Shown here: piece after piece, positions 1 to 7,851 of the stretch
How positions within the stretch are numbered: position 1 is the first letter of the stretch
Layout of the letters: each line of letters starts with the position of its first letter
Source of the DNA: an uncultured Mycoplasmatota bacterium
GTDB lineage: Bacteria > Bacillota_I > Bacilli_A > RF39 > UBA660
Length of the DNA: 64,000 nt
Direction of reading: 5' to 3'
NCBI GenBank assembly: GCA_900548695.1
Contig: URLC01000002.1
Location: forward strand, 124,001-188,000
Position numbers and translations under genes: made by a program
The notes under the pieces: generated by a model
What the model was told of the DNA's origin: nothing
Database searches by the model: none
What the model saw: the letters and a program-made list of their open reading frames with translations, nothing else

Positions 1-204
1 AAATATTAGAAAAAGAATTAGTAGTAGAACTATGTTAGAAAAAATAGATAATAGCATTTGTTCTAAGCTAGTTATATTAGAAATATTTAAGTTGAAGATA
101 GAAATAGGAATTAATTGAAGGAAAGAACTGTAATAAAATAAAATAAATACAATGATTCCCACAACTAAGCCTTTCCAATTTATTAGTTGTTTTGCTTTTT
201 CCAT
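1..204 (-). CDS. Partial integral membrane protein, possibly CPBP-family intramembrane protease (N-terminus only)
   Basis: An open reading frame on the minus strand begins at an ATG at 204 and runs off the left edge (68 codons visible). The product starts with a short basic segment, then a hydrophobic helix (about residues 13-32), and a second hydrophobic stretch reaches the window edge. The start of CPBP (CAAX protease and bacteriocin-processing) proteins of Bacilli looks like this, but no catalytic motif lies in the window, so the family is a guess. The best Shine-Dalgarno-like sequence (AGAAAGGA) lies about 25-30 bases upstream of the ATG, so a non-ATG start further upstream is possible. 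Confidence 0.35.
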   Translation of the reverse strand, partial: MEKAKQLINWKGLVVGIIVFILFYYSSFLQLIPISIFNLNISNITSLEQMLLSIFSNIVLLLILFLIF

Positions 205-316
205 TTTTTTAATATCAATCTTATAATATGTGATTGATTCCTTTCTATTTATTTGGTGATTGATGAGTTTTCACCTTCTTAAAGAATAGCATAAAAAATA
301 TTAAAATTAAAGATAT

Positions 317-348
317 TTGTTGGTATTTTATGAAAAGTATGTTATAAT
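317..348 (+). promoter_or_regulatory. Promoter of the rimP-nusA-infB operon
   Basis: A perfect TATAAT -10 box lies at 343-348. The best -35 match, TTGTTG at 317-322, is spaced 20 bases away, longer than ideal. It is the only good -10 between the left-edge gene and rimP. The stretch 205-316 holds nothing else recognisable apart from the leader of the divergent gene. Confidence 0.5.
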
Positions 349-359
349 GTATGCAGAAA

Positions 360-384
360 GGAGTGGGAATATTTAGCCCGCTCC
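360..384 (+). promoter_or_regulatory. Leader hairpin upstream of rimP
   Basis: GGAGTGGG (360-367) pairs with CCCGCTCC (377-384) in an 8-bp stem with one G-U pair and a 9-base loop, followed by TTATTGTTT. It lies about 10-20 bases after the -10 box, at the very 5' end of the nusA operon transcript. Similar G/C-rich hairpins precede rimP in many Firmicutes and may act as attenuators; regulation here is inferred. Confidence 0.5.
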
Positions 385-407
385 TTATTGTTTCTAGGAG
401 GTGAAGT

Positions 408-659
408 ATGAAAGAGAAAATAATTACTTTGGTGGGAGATCAACTAAAAGATTTTGAGGTCGTTATCGATGATGTTTTTACTTCTTTAGAAGAAGGCAAA
501 AAAATATTAAATATTGTTTTGGATAGTGATATTACGATTGATTTGGATTTGATTACAGAGGCTTCTAGAGTTATCAACAAAATTATTGATAAAAATAACA
601 TATTAGATGATGATATTTACGAAGTAGATATTTATTCTAAAGAGAAGGGAGACGAATAA
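408..659 (+). CDS. rimP: RimP ribosome maturation factor, N-terminal domain only
   Basis: RimP helps assemble the 30S subunit. The 83-residue product matches only the N-terminal alpha/beta domain: the strand and helix around residues 32-62 (KILNIVLDSD, then LITEASRVINKII) and the final strand that normally leads into an SPGxxRPL motif. Here the protein ends in a charged tail (SKEKGDE) without that motif and without the C-terminal SH3-like domain; typical RimP has about 150 residues. Its TAA is followed one base later by nusA, the expected neighbour, and a strong GGAGGTGA site precedes the ATG. Identity rests mainly on position and the short domain match. The short form could be a lineage trait or a truncation. 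Confidence 0.75.
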   Translation: MKEKIITLVGDQLKDFEVVIDDVFTSLEEGKKILNIVLDSDITIDLDLITEASRVINKIIDKNNILDDDIYEVDIYSKEKGDE

Positions 660-660
660 A

Positions 661-1833
661 ATGAATGGTAAAGAATTTTTGAAGGCATTAAATAATATTG
701 TTAGAGAAAAAAATATTGATCCAGAAGTTGTTTATGACGCTATGGAATTAGCACTTACATCAGCTTATAAGAAGAATTTTAATTCTAAGACTAATGTTAA
801 AGTATTATTTGATCACGCGACTGGAGAAATTAAAGTATATTCTTATTTAACAGTTGTACCAGATGACAAGATGACAAAAGAAGAATATGAAGATTATTTA
901 TTTGAACATTATACTGATGAAGATGAAGAAGATGAAAATGATGACGCGGAAGCAGAAGAAGAAGAAGCAATTAGTTATTTTAATCCAGAAACTGAAATTA
1001 AATTAACTGAGGCTAAAAAGTTAGATAAGACTTTAGAAATTGGGGATACCATTGATAAAGAAGTTACTCCTAAAGACTTTGGTCGCGTTGCTACTTCTAC
1101 GGCTAAACAAGTTGTTATTCAAAAAATTAGAGAAGCTGAAAGAAATAGTATTATGGAAGAGTTTGGAGATAAACAAGATGAACTTTTAATTGGTACTGTT
1201 GCTTTAGAAGATACAGATAATTATTTTATTGATTTGGGACGCACTAATGGTATTTTACCTAAAAAGGATATTATTCCTGGAGAAAAAATTGAGATGGGTT
1301 CACAAATCAAAGTTTATGTTACTAAGGTAGATAATAATGGTAAAAATTTGCTTATTTTGTTAAGTAGAAGCCACTATGGTTTTGTAAAAAGACTTTTTGA
1401 ACTTGAAATTCCAGAATTAGCTGATGGTACTGTAATGTTATATAGTGTAGCTCGAGATGCTGGAAATAGAAGTAAAGTAGCTGTTTATTCAGAATATTCT
1501 AATATTGATCCCATTGGTGCTTGTATTGGTGAGAAGGGTAGTCGAATTGCAAGAATTATTGAAGAGTTGCATGGAGAAAAGTTGGATGTTGTTAAATATG
1601 ATAAAGATCCAGCTGTATTTATTGAAAATGCATTGAGTCCTGCTAAAGATTTAACAGTTGCAATTACTGATCCTAAGAAACAAGAGGCTATGGTTATTGC
1701 AGATGGAGATAATTTCTCTTTAGCGATTGGTAAGAGAGGACAAAATGCTCGTCTTGCTAGTAAACTTACTCATTATAAAATTGATATTAAAACAACTGAT
1801 CAAGCAAGAGAGGCTGGAATTAATTTTAGATAG
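661..1833 (+). CDS. nusA: Transcription termination/antitermination factor NusA
   Basis: NusA binds RNA polymerase and nascent RNA and modulates pausing, termination and antitermination. The 390-residue product has the N-terminal polymerase-binding domain (1-125), an S1 domain (about 133-200), and two KH domains with GEKGSRI (KH1) and IGKRGQNARLASKL (KH2). An acidic tract at about residues 85-103, almost only Asp and Glu, is inserted in the N-terminal domain and is unusual for Bacilli, whose NusA has about 370 residues. It starts 2 bases after rimP stops and is followed by ylxR, the standard operon order. Confidence 0.97.
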   Translation: MNGKEFLKALNNIVREKNIDPEVVYDAMELALTSAYKKNFNSKTNVKVLFDHATGEIKVYSYLTVVPDDKMTKEEYEDYLFEHYTDEDEEDENDDAEAEEEEAISYFNPETEIKLTEAKKLDKTLEIGDTIDKEVTPKDFGRVATSTAKQVVIQKIREAERNSIMEEFGDKQDELLIGTVALEDTDNYFIDLGRTNGILPKKDIIPGEKIEMGSQIKVYVTKVDNNGKNLLILLSRSHYGFVKRLFELEIPELADGTVMLYSVARDAGNRSKVAVYSEYSNIDPIGACIGEKGSRIARIIEELHGEKLDVVKYDKDPAVFIENALSPAKDLTVAITDPKKQEAMVIADGDNFSLAIGKRGQNARLASKLTHYKIDIKTTDQAREAGINFR

Positions 1834-1849
1834 TTTTTAAGGAGGATTT

Positions 1850-2113
1850 ATGAAAGTAAAGAAAATACCTTTAAGAACTTGTGTAATTACTAAAGAAAGA
1901 TTACCAAAGAAGGAATTACTTCGTGTAGTTCGTACACCAGAAGGACAAGTTATTGTTGATGAGGTTGGAAAGATAAATGGACGAGGTGCATATATTAAAA
2001 GAGACGTTCAAGTTTTGGAACAAGCTAGGAAAAAGAAAGTTTTGGAGCGTCATTTAGAATGTACAATTAATGATGATGTTTATGAAGAAATTAAACAAAT
2101 GTTAGAAAAATAA
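1850..2113 (+). CDS. rnpM: YlxR/RnpM RNA-binding protein (DUF448)
   Basis: This 87-residue protein carries the YlxR signature: RTCVITKER near the start, then LLRVVRTPEG and NGRGAYIKRD. YlxR (RnpM) is a small nucleoid/RNA-binding protein that modulates RNase P in Bacillus. It has an AAGGAGG site and lies between nusA and infB as usual. The L7Ae-like gene ylxQ, normally next to it, is missing: infB follows after 18 bases. A predicted basic surface is supported by many Lys and Arg residues. Confidence 0.93.
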   Translation: MKVKKIPLRTCVITKERLPKKELLRVVRTPEGQVIVDEVGKINGRGAYIKRDVQVLEQARKKKVLERHLECTINDDVYEEIKQMLEK

Positions 2114-2131
2114 AACCGGAGGTGAAGTGAA

Positions 2132-4270
2132 ATGATGAATATCGAAGATTATGCTTTAGATGTTGGAAAATCTGTTGAAGAAATTAAGGCATTGTGTGAT
2201 AAAATTGGTATTACTTATCAAGATGAGGCCACACCTTTAGATGAGACGGATATTATTTTGTTAGATAATGAACTTCAAGATCAGGAAGACTATATTGAAG
2301 GTGATATTGAAGATTTAGAATCTAAATTATATGAAGAAGAAGTATATGACAAAGCAGAAGAACTAGCTATGAATACTAAGTTTGATTTAGATAATTCAAC
2401 TTCTTTTGAAAAGGTAAAGCCAAAATCACAAAAGAAAAATGATAGTAGTAAAAAAGACTTTATGAAAGAACGAAAGAAAATTTACAAACATCGTGAAAAA
2501 TTACAAAAAAATGAAGCAATTAATGATAGTAATGTTATCTTATATAAAGAAGGTATGAGTGTAAGTGCTCTTGCTAGCCTTTTAGATGTAGCTGCAGTAG
2601 AACTTGTTAAGAAATTGATGGGTCTTGGTGTTATGGCTAATATTAATCAAAGTGTTGATTTTGAGACGGCTGAAATACTTGTTGCTGATTATAATAAGAC
2701 ATTAAAGAAAGAAGAAACTGCTGATATTTCTAATTTTGAAAATTTTGAAATAGCTGATAAAGAAGAAGATTTAGTAGAGCGTCCACCAGTAGTTACTATT
2801 ATGGGACATGTAGATCATGGTAAAACAACTTTACTTGATGCTATTCGTAAGAGTAATGTAGCTAGTGGAGAAGCTGGAGGAATTACGCAAGCAATTGGAG
2901 CTTATTCTGTTAGTTGCGATGGTAAAATGATTACTTTTATTGATACACCTGGACATGCTGCATTTACAGAAATGCGTGCTCGTGGGGCTAGTATTACAGA
3001 TATTGTTATTATTATTGTTGCGGCAGATGATGGAGTTATGCCACAGACTAAAGAAGCAATTGATCATGCTAAAGCTGCAGGAGTACCAATTATTGTTGCC
3101 ATTAATAAAATTGATAAGCCAGAAGCTAATATTGAACGAGTTATGACTGGGTTAGTTGAAAATGGTCTAACTCCAGAAGAATGGGGTGGAGATGTTATTG
3201 TTAATAAGATTTCTGCGGCCACTGGAGAAGGCATTAATGAATTGCTAGAAAATATTTTATTGGTTGCTGAGATGCAAGAATATAAAGCAAACCCTGCTCG
3301 TTATGCTAGTGGTGTTGTAGTGGAAGCTAAGAAAAATAGCAAAGTGGGATCTATTGCAACTTTACTTATTCAAAATGGAACTTTGCGTTTAGGAGACCCA
3401 ATTGTTGTTGGTACTATTTATGGTAAAGTTCGTACTTTAAAGAATGATTTAGGTCAAAATATTGTAGAAGCAACACCATCTATGCCAGTGGAAGTTACAG
3501 GTCTTAATGATGTTCCTAATGCTGGTGATAAGTTTATGGCTTTCGAATCTGAAAAGCAAGCCAAACAAATTGCTGAGGAGAGAAGTTTAAGAGCTAGAGA
3601 AAAAGATAGTAACTTTAGTGGCATGACTTTAGAAGATTTATTTGGTCGTATTCAAGAAGGTGTAAAAGAAATCAATGTTGTTTTAAAAGCGGATGTTAAT
3701 GGTAGTTTGGAAGCTGTTCGCCATGCCTTAGAAAAAATAGATGTTGAAGGAGTTAAAATTAATATTATTCGCGGTGCTGTTGGTGGTATTACGGAAAGTG
3801 ATATAGTTTTAGCTCGAGCAAGTGATGCTATTATTATCGGCTTTAATGTTCGTGCTAATAATCAAGCTCATGATGATGCTAAAGAGTTTGGTGTTGAAAT
3901 TAGGACTTACGATATTATTTATAAAGTAGTTGAAGATATGGAAGCTGCTATGATTGGTATGCTTGATCCTGAGTACGAGGAAAAAGTTACTGGTAAATTG
4001 GAGGTTCGTCAAATCTTTAAATTTTCTAAAGTTGGTCTTATTGCAGGATGTCATGTACTTACTGGTATTGTAAGAAATAATGAAAAAGCACGTATTATTC
4101 GTGATGATGTTGTAGTTTATAACGGAGCTGTAAATACTTTACAACATGAAAAAGACCAAGTAAAAGAAGTTAAAAAGGATATGGATTGTGGTATTACTTT
4201 AGAAAATTGTCAAGATTATAAAGAAGGAGATATCATCGAGATTTACGATTTAGTGGAAATTAAACGATAG
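2132..4270 (+). CDS. infB: Translation initiation factor IF-2
   Basis: IF-2 is the GTPase that places fMet-tRNA on the 30S subunit and promotes subunit joining. The product has 712 residues. The GTPase domain has G1 GHVDHGKT at about 225-232, G3 DTPGHAAF and G4 NKID, followed by the beta-barrel and C-terminal fMet-tRNA-binding domains. The N-terminal region is short and acidic/Lys-rich, as in small-genome Firmicutes, and contains the IF2_N-like segment around MSVSALASLLDV. The start was chosen for the GGAGGTGA site just upstream; an adjacent ATG one codon later is equally possible. Confidence 0.98.
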   Translation: MMNIEDYALDVGKSVEEIKALCDKIGITYQDEATPLDETDIILLDNELQDQEDYIEGDIEDLESKLYEEEVYDKAEELAMNTKFDLDNSTSFEKVKPKSQKKNDSSKKDFMKERKKIYKHREKLQKNEAINDSNVILYKEGMSVSALASLLDVAAVELVKKLMGLGVMANINQSVDFETAEILVADYNKTLKKEETADISNFENFEIADKEEDLVERPPVVTIMGHVDHGKTTLLDAIRKSNVASGEAGGITQAIGAYSVSCDGKMITFIDTPGHAAFTEMRARGASITDIVIIIVAADDGVMPQTKEAIDHAKAAGVPIIVAINKIDKPEANIERVMTGLVENGLTPEEWGGDVIVNKISAATGEGINELLENILLVAEMQEYKANPARYASGVVVEAKKNSKVGSIATLLIQNGTLRLGDPIVVGTIYGKVRTLKNDLGQNIVEATPSMPVEVTGLNDVPNAGDKFMAFESEKQAKQIAEERSLRAREKDSNFSGMTLEDLFGRIQEGVKEINVVLKADVNGSLEAVRHALEKIDVEGVKINIIRGAVGGITESDIVLARASDAIIIGFNVRANNQAHDDAKEFGVEIRTYDIIYKVVEDMEAAMIGMLDPEYEEKVTGKLEVRQIFKFSKVGLIAGCHVLTGIVRNNEKARIIRDDVVVYNGAVNTLQHEKDQVKEVKKDMDCGITLENCQDYKEGDIIEIYDLVEIKR

Positions 4271-4278
4271 GTGATGTT

Positions 4279-4685
4279 ATGGGAGTTCAAAGACAATATA
4301 CAGCTTCTCTTATACAATAGATTTTTTAAATCATAGGGTACTTTTAGTACATAATGTAAAACTTAATAAGTGGTTGCAACCGGGAGGACATATTTTAGAT
4401 GATGAGTTAGAAGTGCCAAGCGATGCAGCTATAAGAGAAACTAAAGAAGAAACAGGAATTGATATTAAAATTATTGGTCCAAAGTTAGGAAATGAAGTTC
4501 AACCTGTGGCACTGTGTCATTATGTTAATCCAGTTGGTGATATGATTGATATTCAATATGTAGCCGAACCATTGAATATAGAACTTTCATCTCCCGATGC
4601 TATTTGGCAAGATATATTTTTAATTGATGTTAATCCTTGTATTGATGATAAGTTAAAAGAAGATGCAAAAAGTTTATATAGATAA
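4279..4685 (+). pseudogene. NUDIX hydrolase gene with a -1 frameshift near its start
   Basis: NUDIX enzymes hydrolyse nucleoside-diphosphate-linked compounds. An ATG at 4279 with a GGTGATG site opens MGVQRQYTASL and then hits TAG at 4318-4320. In the adjacent frame, from about 4311, the reading continues as YTIDFLNHRVLLVHN, then WLQPGGHILDDE, and on to a stop at 4683-4685. Removing one missing base near 4307-4311 would give one NUDIX protein of about 135 residues. The NUDIX box is present: G-x5-E, then RETKEETGI, with a loop two residues longer than the consensus. A shortened protein from the TTG at 4374 would lack the first strand. Either a recent pseudogene or a sequence error; the body looks unspoiled. 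Confidence 0.8.
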
Positions 4686-4709
4686 TATACCAAATAGGAG
4701 GTAACTATT

Positions 4710-5057
4710 ATGGCAAGTATTAAATTAGGACGTTTGAATCATTTGATTCAACAAGAAATCAGTATTATTTTAATGGAAGAAGTTCGTGATGAAGATTTAA
4801 AGTTTGTAACAATTACTGGATGTGAGGTTACTAGTGATTATAGTTATTGTAAAGTATATTTTACTGTATTAGATGAAGAAAAAAAAGCAACAGTTTTGGA
4901 AGCTTTAGATGGGGCAAGTTCTTTTATTCGTGGTAAGCTTGCTGAACGTATTGACATTAGACATACACCAGAGTTGAAATTTGTCTATGATACTTCTATT
5001 GAATATGGAGAGCATATTGAAAAGATTATTGATCAAATTCATGATGCTGATGAATAA
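4710..5057 (+). CDS. rbfA: Ribosome-binding factor A
   Basis: RbfA is a KH-like protein needed for late 16S rRNA 5'-end maturation and cold adaptation. The 115-residue product shows the family pattern: basic start, ISIILMEEVRDEDLKFVTIT, a central YCKVYFTVL strand and the C-terminal IRHTPELKFVYD with the following IEYGEHIEKII helix. AGGAGG lies 8 bases upstream of the ATG. It ends the nusA-infB operon at a two-way terminator; truB and ribF, common next genes in Bacilli, are not here. Confidence 0.96.
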   Translation: MASIKLGRLNHLIQQEISIILMEEVRDEDLKFVTITGCEVTSDYSYCKVYFTVLDEEKKATVLEALDGASSFIRGKLAERIDIRHTPELKFVYDTSIEYGEHIEKIIDQIHDADE

Positions 5058-5060
5058 AAA

Positions 5061-5090
5061 GAGAGTTATAAAATTAACTCTCTTTTTTTT
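5061..5090. terminator. Bidirectional terminator between rbfA and the converging repeat-protein gene
   Basis: GAGAGTTA (5061-5068) pairs with TAACTCTC (5075-5082), flanked by an A run on the left and eight T on the right, so it can end transcription in both directions. The stop codon of the minus-strand gene (5074-5076) lies inside the hairpin. Confidence 0.9.
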
Positions 5091-6963
5091 GATATACTTT
5101 TTGAGGATATTCTGTTAATTTATTTTGCAAACAATTTTTAGTTAAAGTTATTACTTCTTCTTCCTCGATTTTAAATATTTCGGCAATACTTTTACTATCT
5201 AATGGGGCATTGATATAACCTAATCTTAAAGCTAATATAGCTTTTTGTTCCTCGGTACATTTAACTACATAATTTTTGAAAATTGATTCTTCTAGATTAT
5301 GAATACCATTTAGAATGGCATTTTTCTTTTGTTCATGAATGGTTTCTGGAATATCATATTGTCTAATGAATGATTTTATATTTTCTAAGTCTGATTCTTT
5401 AACAGTAATACTCTTTTTTTTACTATAATTTTCTTTAATTATTCTATCCTCAGTAAATGATGGCCAAGTTTCTTTTACTTGTTCTTCGATGATAGGATTA
5501 CTATCAATTTTACTTAAAGCGCTTTTTTTAATATTATTGATTCTGGCAGTAGTAAGACGAAATTTTTTAGCTAATTCTTGTTGAGTTGTATAAGTTTTAC
5601 TTGGTGGAGTAATTCGATATAACTCTTCTAACACGGTTAACTCCTTAGATTGTAAGAAGCTTTTTGGAGAAAGATTTGTTTTTGGTACTTTTTGTTTTTT
5701 TGGTTTTTGACTCTTAGACTTTTCTTCTAAGAATTCAGGATATATTGATTCTATTTCAGCTTGTAATCTTGGATTTTTTTTGCTTTTTAGTTTTAAGCTT
5801 CTAATTGTTTGGTATATCACTTGACTGTTTTTATAGCCCGTTAATTCAGCTAATTTATGGTAATTTATTGGATTTTTTTTATATTTATTTAATTCTTCTA
5901 AAAGTTTTATTTGCAAGGAAGTTAGATTAGTTTGTTTTGTTTTTTGTTTTTTAGTGTTTGTTTTAGATTTGTTGCGAATGGATTTTAAATTTAGAAAATT
6001 AGGAATGAATGTTTCAACCAACTCTTTTATTTGTTGATTTTGACATTTCTTTTTTAATCTATAAATGAGATTACTAATTTCTTGTTTTGATTTTTCTAGG
6101 TTTTTAGCAACTTTATCTAGAGGAATTTTATCATATGGATATTTTTGTAATTCTTCTATTAATTGTTGTTCTGTTTTAGATAGTAAAGATCTTTTGACTG
6201 TTTTTTTATTTTGTTTTGTTACAGGGGAGTTTTTCTTTTCTTTTGGTATTGTTAGATGGACACCTAGATTAGTAGCTTTTATTTCGAGCATTTTTTGTGA
6301 ATTTGGATATTTTTCTAATACTAATTGTAGATTTTTAATATCTTTTAATAAGTTGAAGGCTACGGTTAATTCTTTTTTTATTTGAGTGGTACTTTTATTT
6401 TCTAGTTTAGCAATTTCTTCAATATCTAGGCAAAGATCGTTGATTTCACCAATATAGTAGCCTATATATAGTAAATTTTGTTCTGATAGGGTAACTGGGC
6501 TTTTAAAGAATTCTTTTCTTTTTTTGATTTTGTATCTATAGTTTGGAAAAAGTTTTTCTAATTCTTCTTTGTTTATATCTTTTAATTTCATTAAAGCGTG
6601 GTATATAGCTTTTGAATCAATTTGTAAACGTTTTCTGATTTCTTCTTCCGTTAAAAAACGATTATTTATATTTGTTAGATATAATCTAATTATTTTTTGA
6701 TCATCTGTAGATATGAGAGTAGATGGAGTTAAATATTTTTCTTCAACTTCCTTTTTTAATTTTATTTTTAGGTATTTTATAAAAGAAACAGGGTTTGTTG
6801 ATTTGTAACTTTTAAAGGCTTTTTCTAAAGTATTAGAGATAATTTTTTCTTGTTCTTCCGTAGTTAATATAAAGCCATCTAGTTCTTTTTTTAATTCTTG
6901 TTTTAGTTTTTCTTGTTCTTCTTGACTAGTTTTAATTGTATTTAAATATTCGTAGTTATTCAT
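5074..6963 (-). CDS. Unnamed protein with six HTH-like repeats, each closed by an aromatic-Pro motif
   Basis: I do not recognise a named family. The 629-residue Lys-rich protein holds six units of about 55-65 residues. Each resembles sigma-factor region 4 or a winged helix (helix, turn, recognition-like helix) and ends with a hydrophobic-Pro motif: about 85-142 (FPNY), 159-222 (YPNS), 260-323 (IPNF), 347-411 (YPEF), 436-503 (WPSF) and 568-622 (YPQK). Basic, low-complexity linkers separate units 2-5. Residues 1-80 are a helical region of another kind. No membrane segment or signal peptide is seen. An AAGGAGA site precedes the ATG, and TATAAT on the minus strand (7007-7012) is a likely -10. DNA or RNA binding is inferred from the HTH-like shape and basic linkers. 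Confidence 0.6.
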   Translation of the reverse strand: MNNYEYLNTIKTSQEEQEKLKQELKKELDGFILTTEEQEKIISNTLEKAFKSYKSTNPVSFIKYLKIKLKKEVEEKYLTPSTLISTDDQKIIRLYLTNINNRFLTEEEIRKRLQIDSKAIYHALMKLKDINKEELEKLFPNYRYKIKKRKEFFKSPVTLSEQNLLYIGYYIGEINDLCLDIEEIAKLENKSTTQIKKELTVAFNLLKDIKNLQLVLEKYPNSQKMLEIKATNLGVHLTIPKEKKNSPVTKQNKKTVKRSLLSKTEQQLIEELQKYPYDKIPLDKVAKNLEKSKQEISNLIYRLKKKCQNQQIKELVETFIPNFLNLKSIRNKSKTNTKKQKTKQTNLTSLQIKLLEELNKYKKNPINYHKLAELTGYKNSQVIYQTIRSLKLKSKKNPRLQAEIESIYPEFLEEKSKSQKPKKQKVPKTNLSPKSFLQSKELTVLEELYRITPPSKTYTTQQELAKKFRLTTARINNIKKSALSKIDSNPIIEEQVKETWPSFTEDRIIKENYSKKKSITVKESDLENIKSFIRQYDIPETIHEQKKNAILNGIHNLEESIFKNYVVKCTEEQKAILALRLGYINAPLDSKSIAEIFKIEEEEVITLTKNCLQNKLTEYPQKVYQKKES

Positions 6964-7122
6964 AGCTTTCTCCTTGTGTTTGTTTATAAATTTGTTTTTT
7001 TAGTTTATTATATATCAAATTTGTCATGTTGACTGGTATTTTTTTATTTTTTCAGGTATTATGGTTGTTTTTTGATGATTTTACTTAGTTTTATGCTATA
7101 ATACCTATAGTGTGGTGATGCT

Positions 7123-7842
7123 ATGAAAATAAATATTAACGGTGTTTCGGTTAATTACGTACAATATGGTGAGGGTAAAGATATTTTGCTACTTCATGGA
7201 TGGGGTCAAAATATTGAGATGATGAAGTTTATTGGGGATAGATTGGCTGATAGATTTCGAATTACTATTTTGGATTTTCCTGGTTTTGGTGAAAGCGATG
7301 AACCAACTATTCCTTGGACACTTAGTGATTATTCTTTATTGATTGAAAGGTTAGTTCAGGAGTTAAAAATTAAAAAGCCTATTATTATGGGGCATTCTTT
7401 TGGTGGAAGAGTTGCGATTAGATATTCAGCCAATCATCCCATTGAAAAACTGGTTTTATTTGGAAGCCCTTGTGTGCGTTTACAACAAAAATTACCTTTA
7501 TCTGTTAGAATACTTAAGAAGTTAAAAACTTTACCAGGTTTAGATGCCTTTGGAGAAAAAATGAAAAAATATATTGGTTCTAGAGATTATAAAGCTGCTA
7601 GTCCCATCATGCGTCAAACTTTAGTACAAGTTGTTAATGAGGATTTATCAGAATTTGCTAAAAAGATAGAGGAACCAACTTTATTGATTTGGGGAGATCA
7701 AGATACGGAAGCACCAGTTGAAGAAGCTAAAATATTAGAAAATATTATGTATGATGCAGCTTTAATTGTTCTTCCAGGAACACATTATGCTTATATTGAG
7801 AATTTGGGGCAAGTAATTGCTATTTTGAATAATTTTATTTAG
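7123..7842 (+). CDS. Alpha/beta-hydrolase fold protein
   Basis: The 239-residue protein has a complete alpha/beta-hydrolase catalytic set: LLLHGWG near 23-28 (oxyanion loop), nucleophile Ser92 in GHSFGG, an acid at Asp192/Asp194 (WGDQD) and His221 in GTHYAY. There is no signal peptide, so it should be cytosolic. The substrate is unknown. It starts 10 bases before a MurF-like ligase and looks co-transcribed with murF and ddl, so a role in cell-wall precursor or lipid metabolism is an inference from context. The promoter is an extended -10, TGC-TATAAT (7097-7102). Confidence 0.85.
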   Translation: MKININGVSVNYVQYGEGKDILLLHGWGQNIEMMKFIGDRLADRFRITILDFPGFGESDEPTIPWTLSDYSLLIERLVQELKIKKPIIMGHSFGGRVAIRYSANHPIEKLVLFGSPCVRLQQKLPLSVRILKKLKTLPGLDAFGEKMKKYIGSRDYKAASPIMRQTLVQVVNEDLSEFAKKIEEPTLLIWGDQDTEAPVEEAKILENIMYDAALIVLPGTHYAYIENLGQVIAILNNFI

Positions 7843-7851
7843 GAGGATATT

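Noticed and set aside
2831..3067. Minus-strand frame of 78 codons inside infB
   Set aside because: Lies within the strongly conserved IF-2 GTPase domain; the product is low-complexity and has no ribosome-binding site.
6065..6385. Plus-strand frame of 106 codons opposite the six-repeat HTH-like gene
   Set aside because: The minus-strand frame spans 629 codons with clear internal repeats and a proper start; the + frame is a Phe/Ser/Leu-rich shadow of it.
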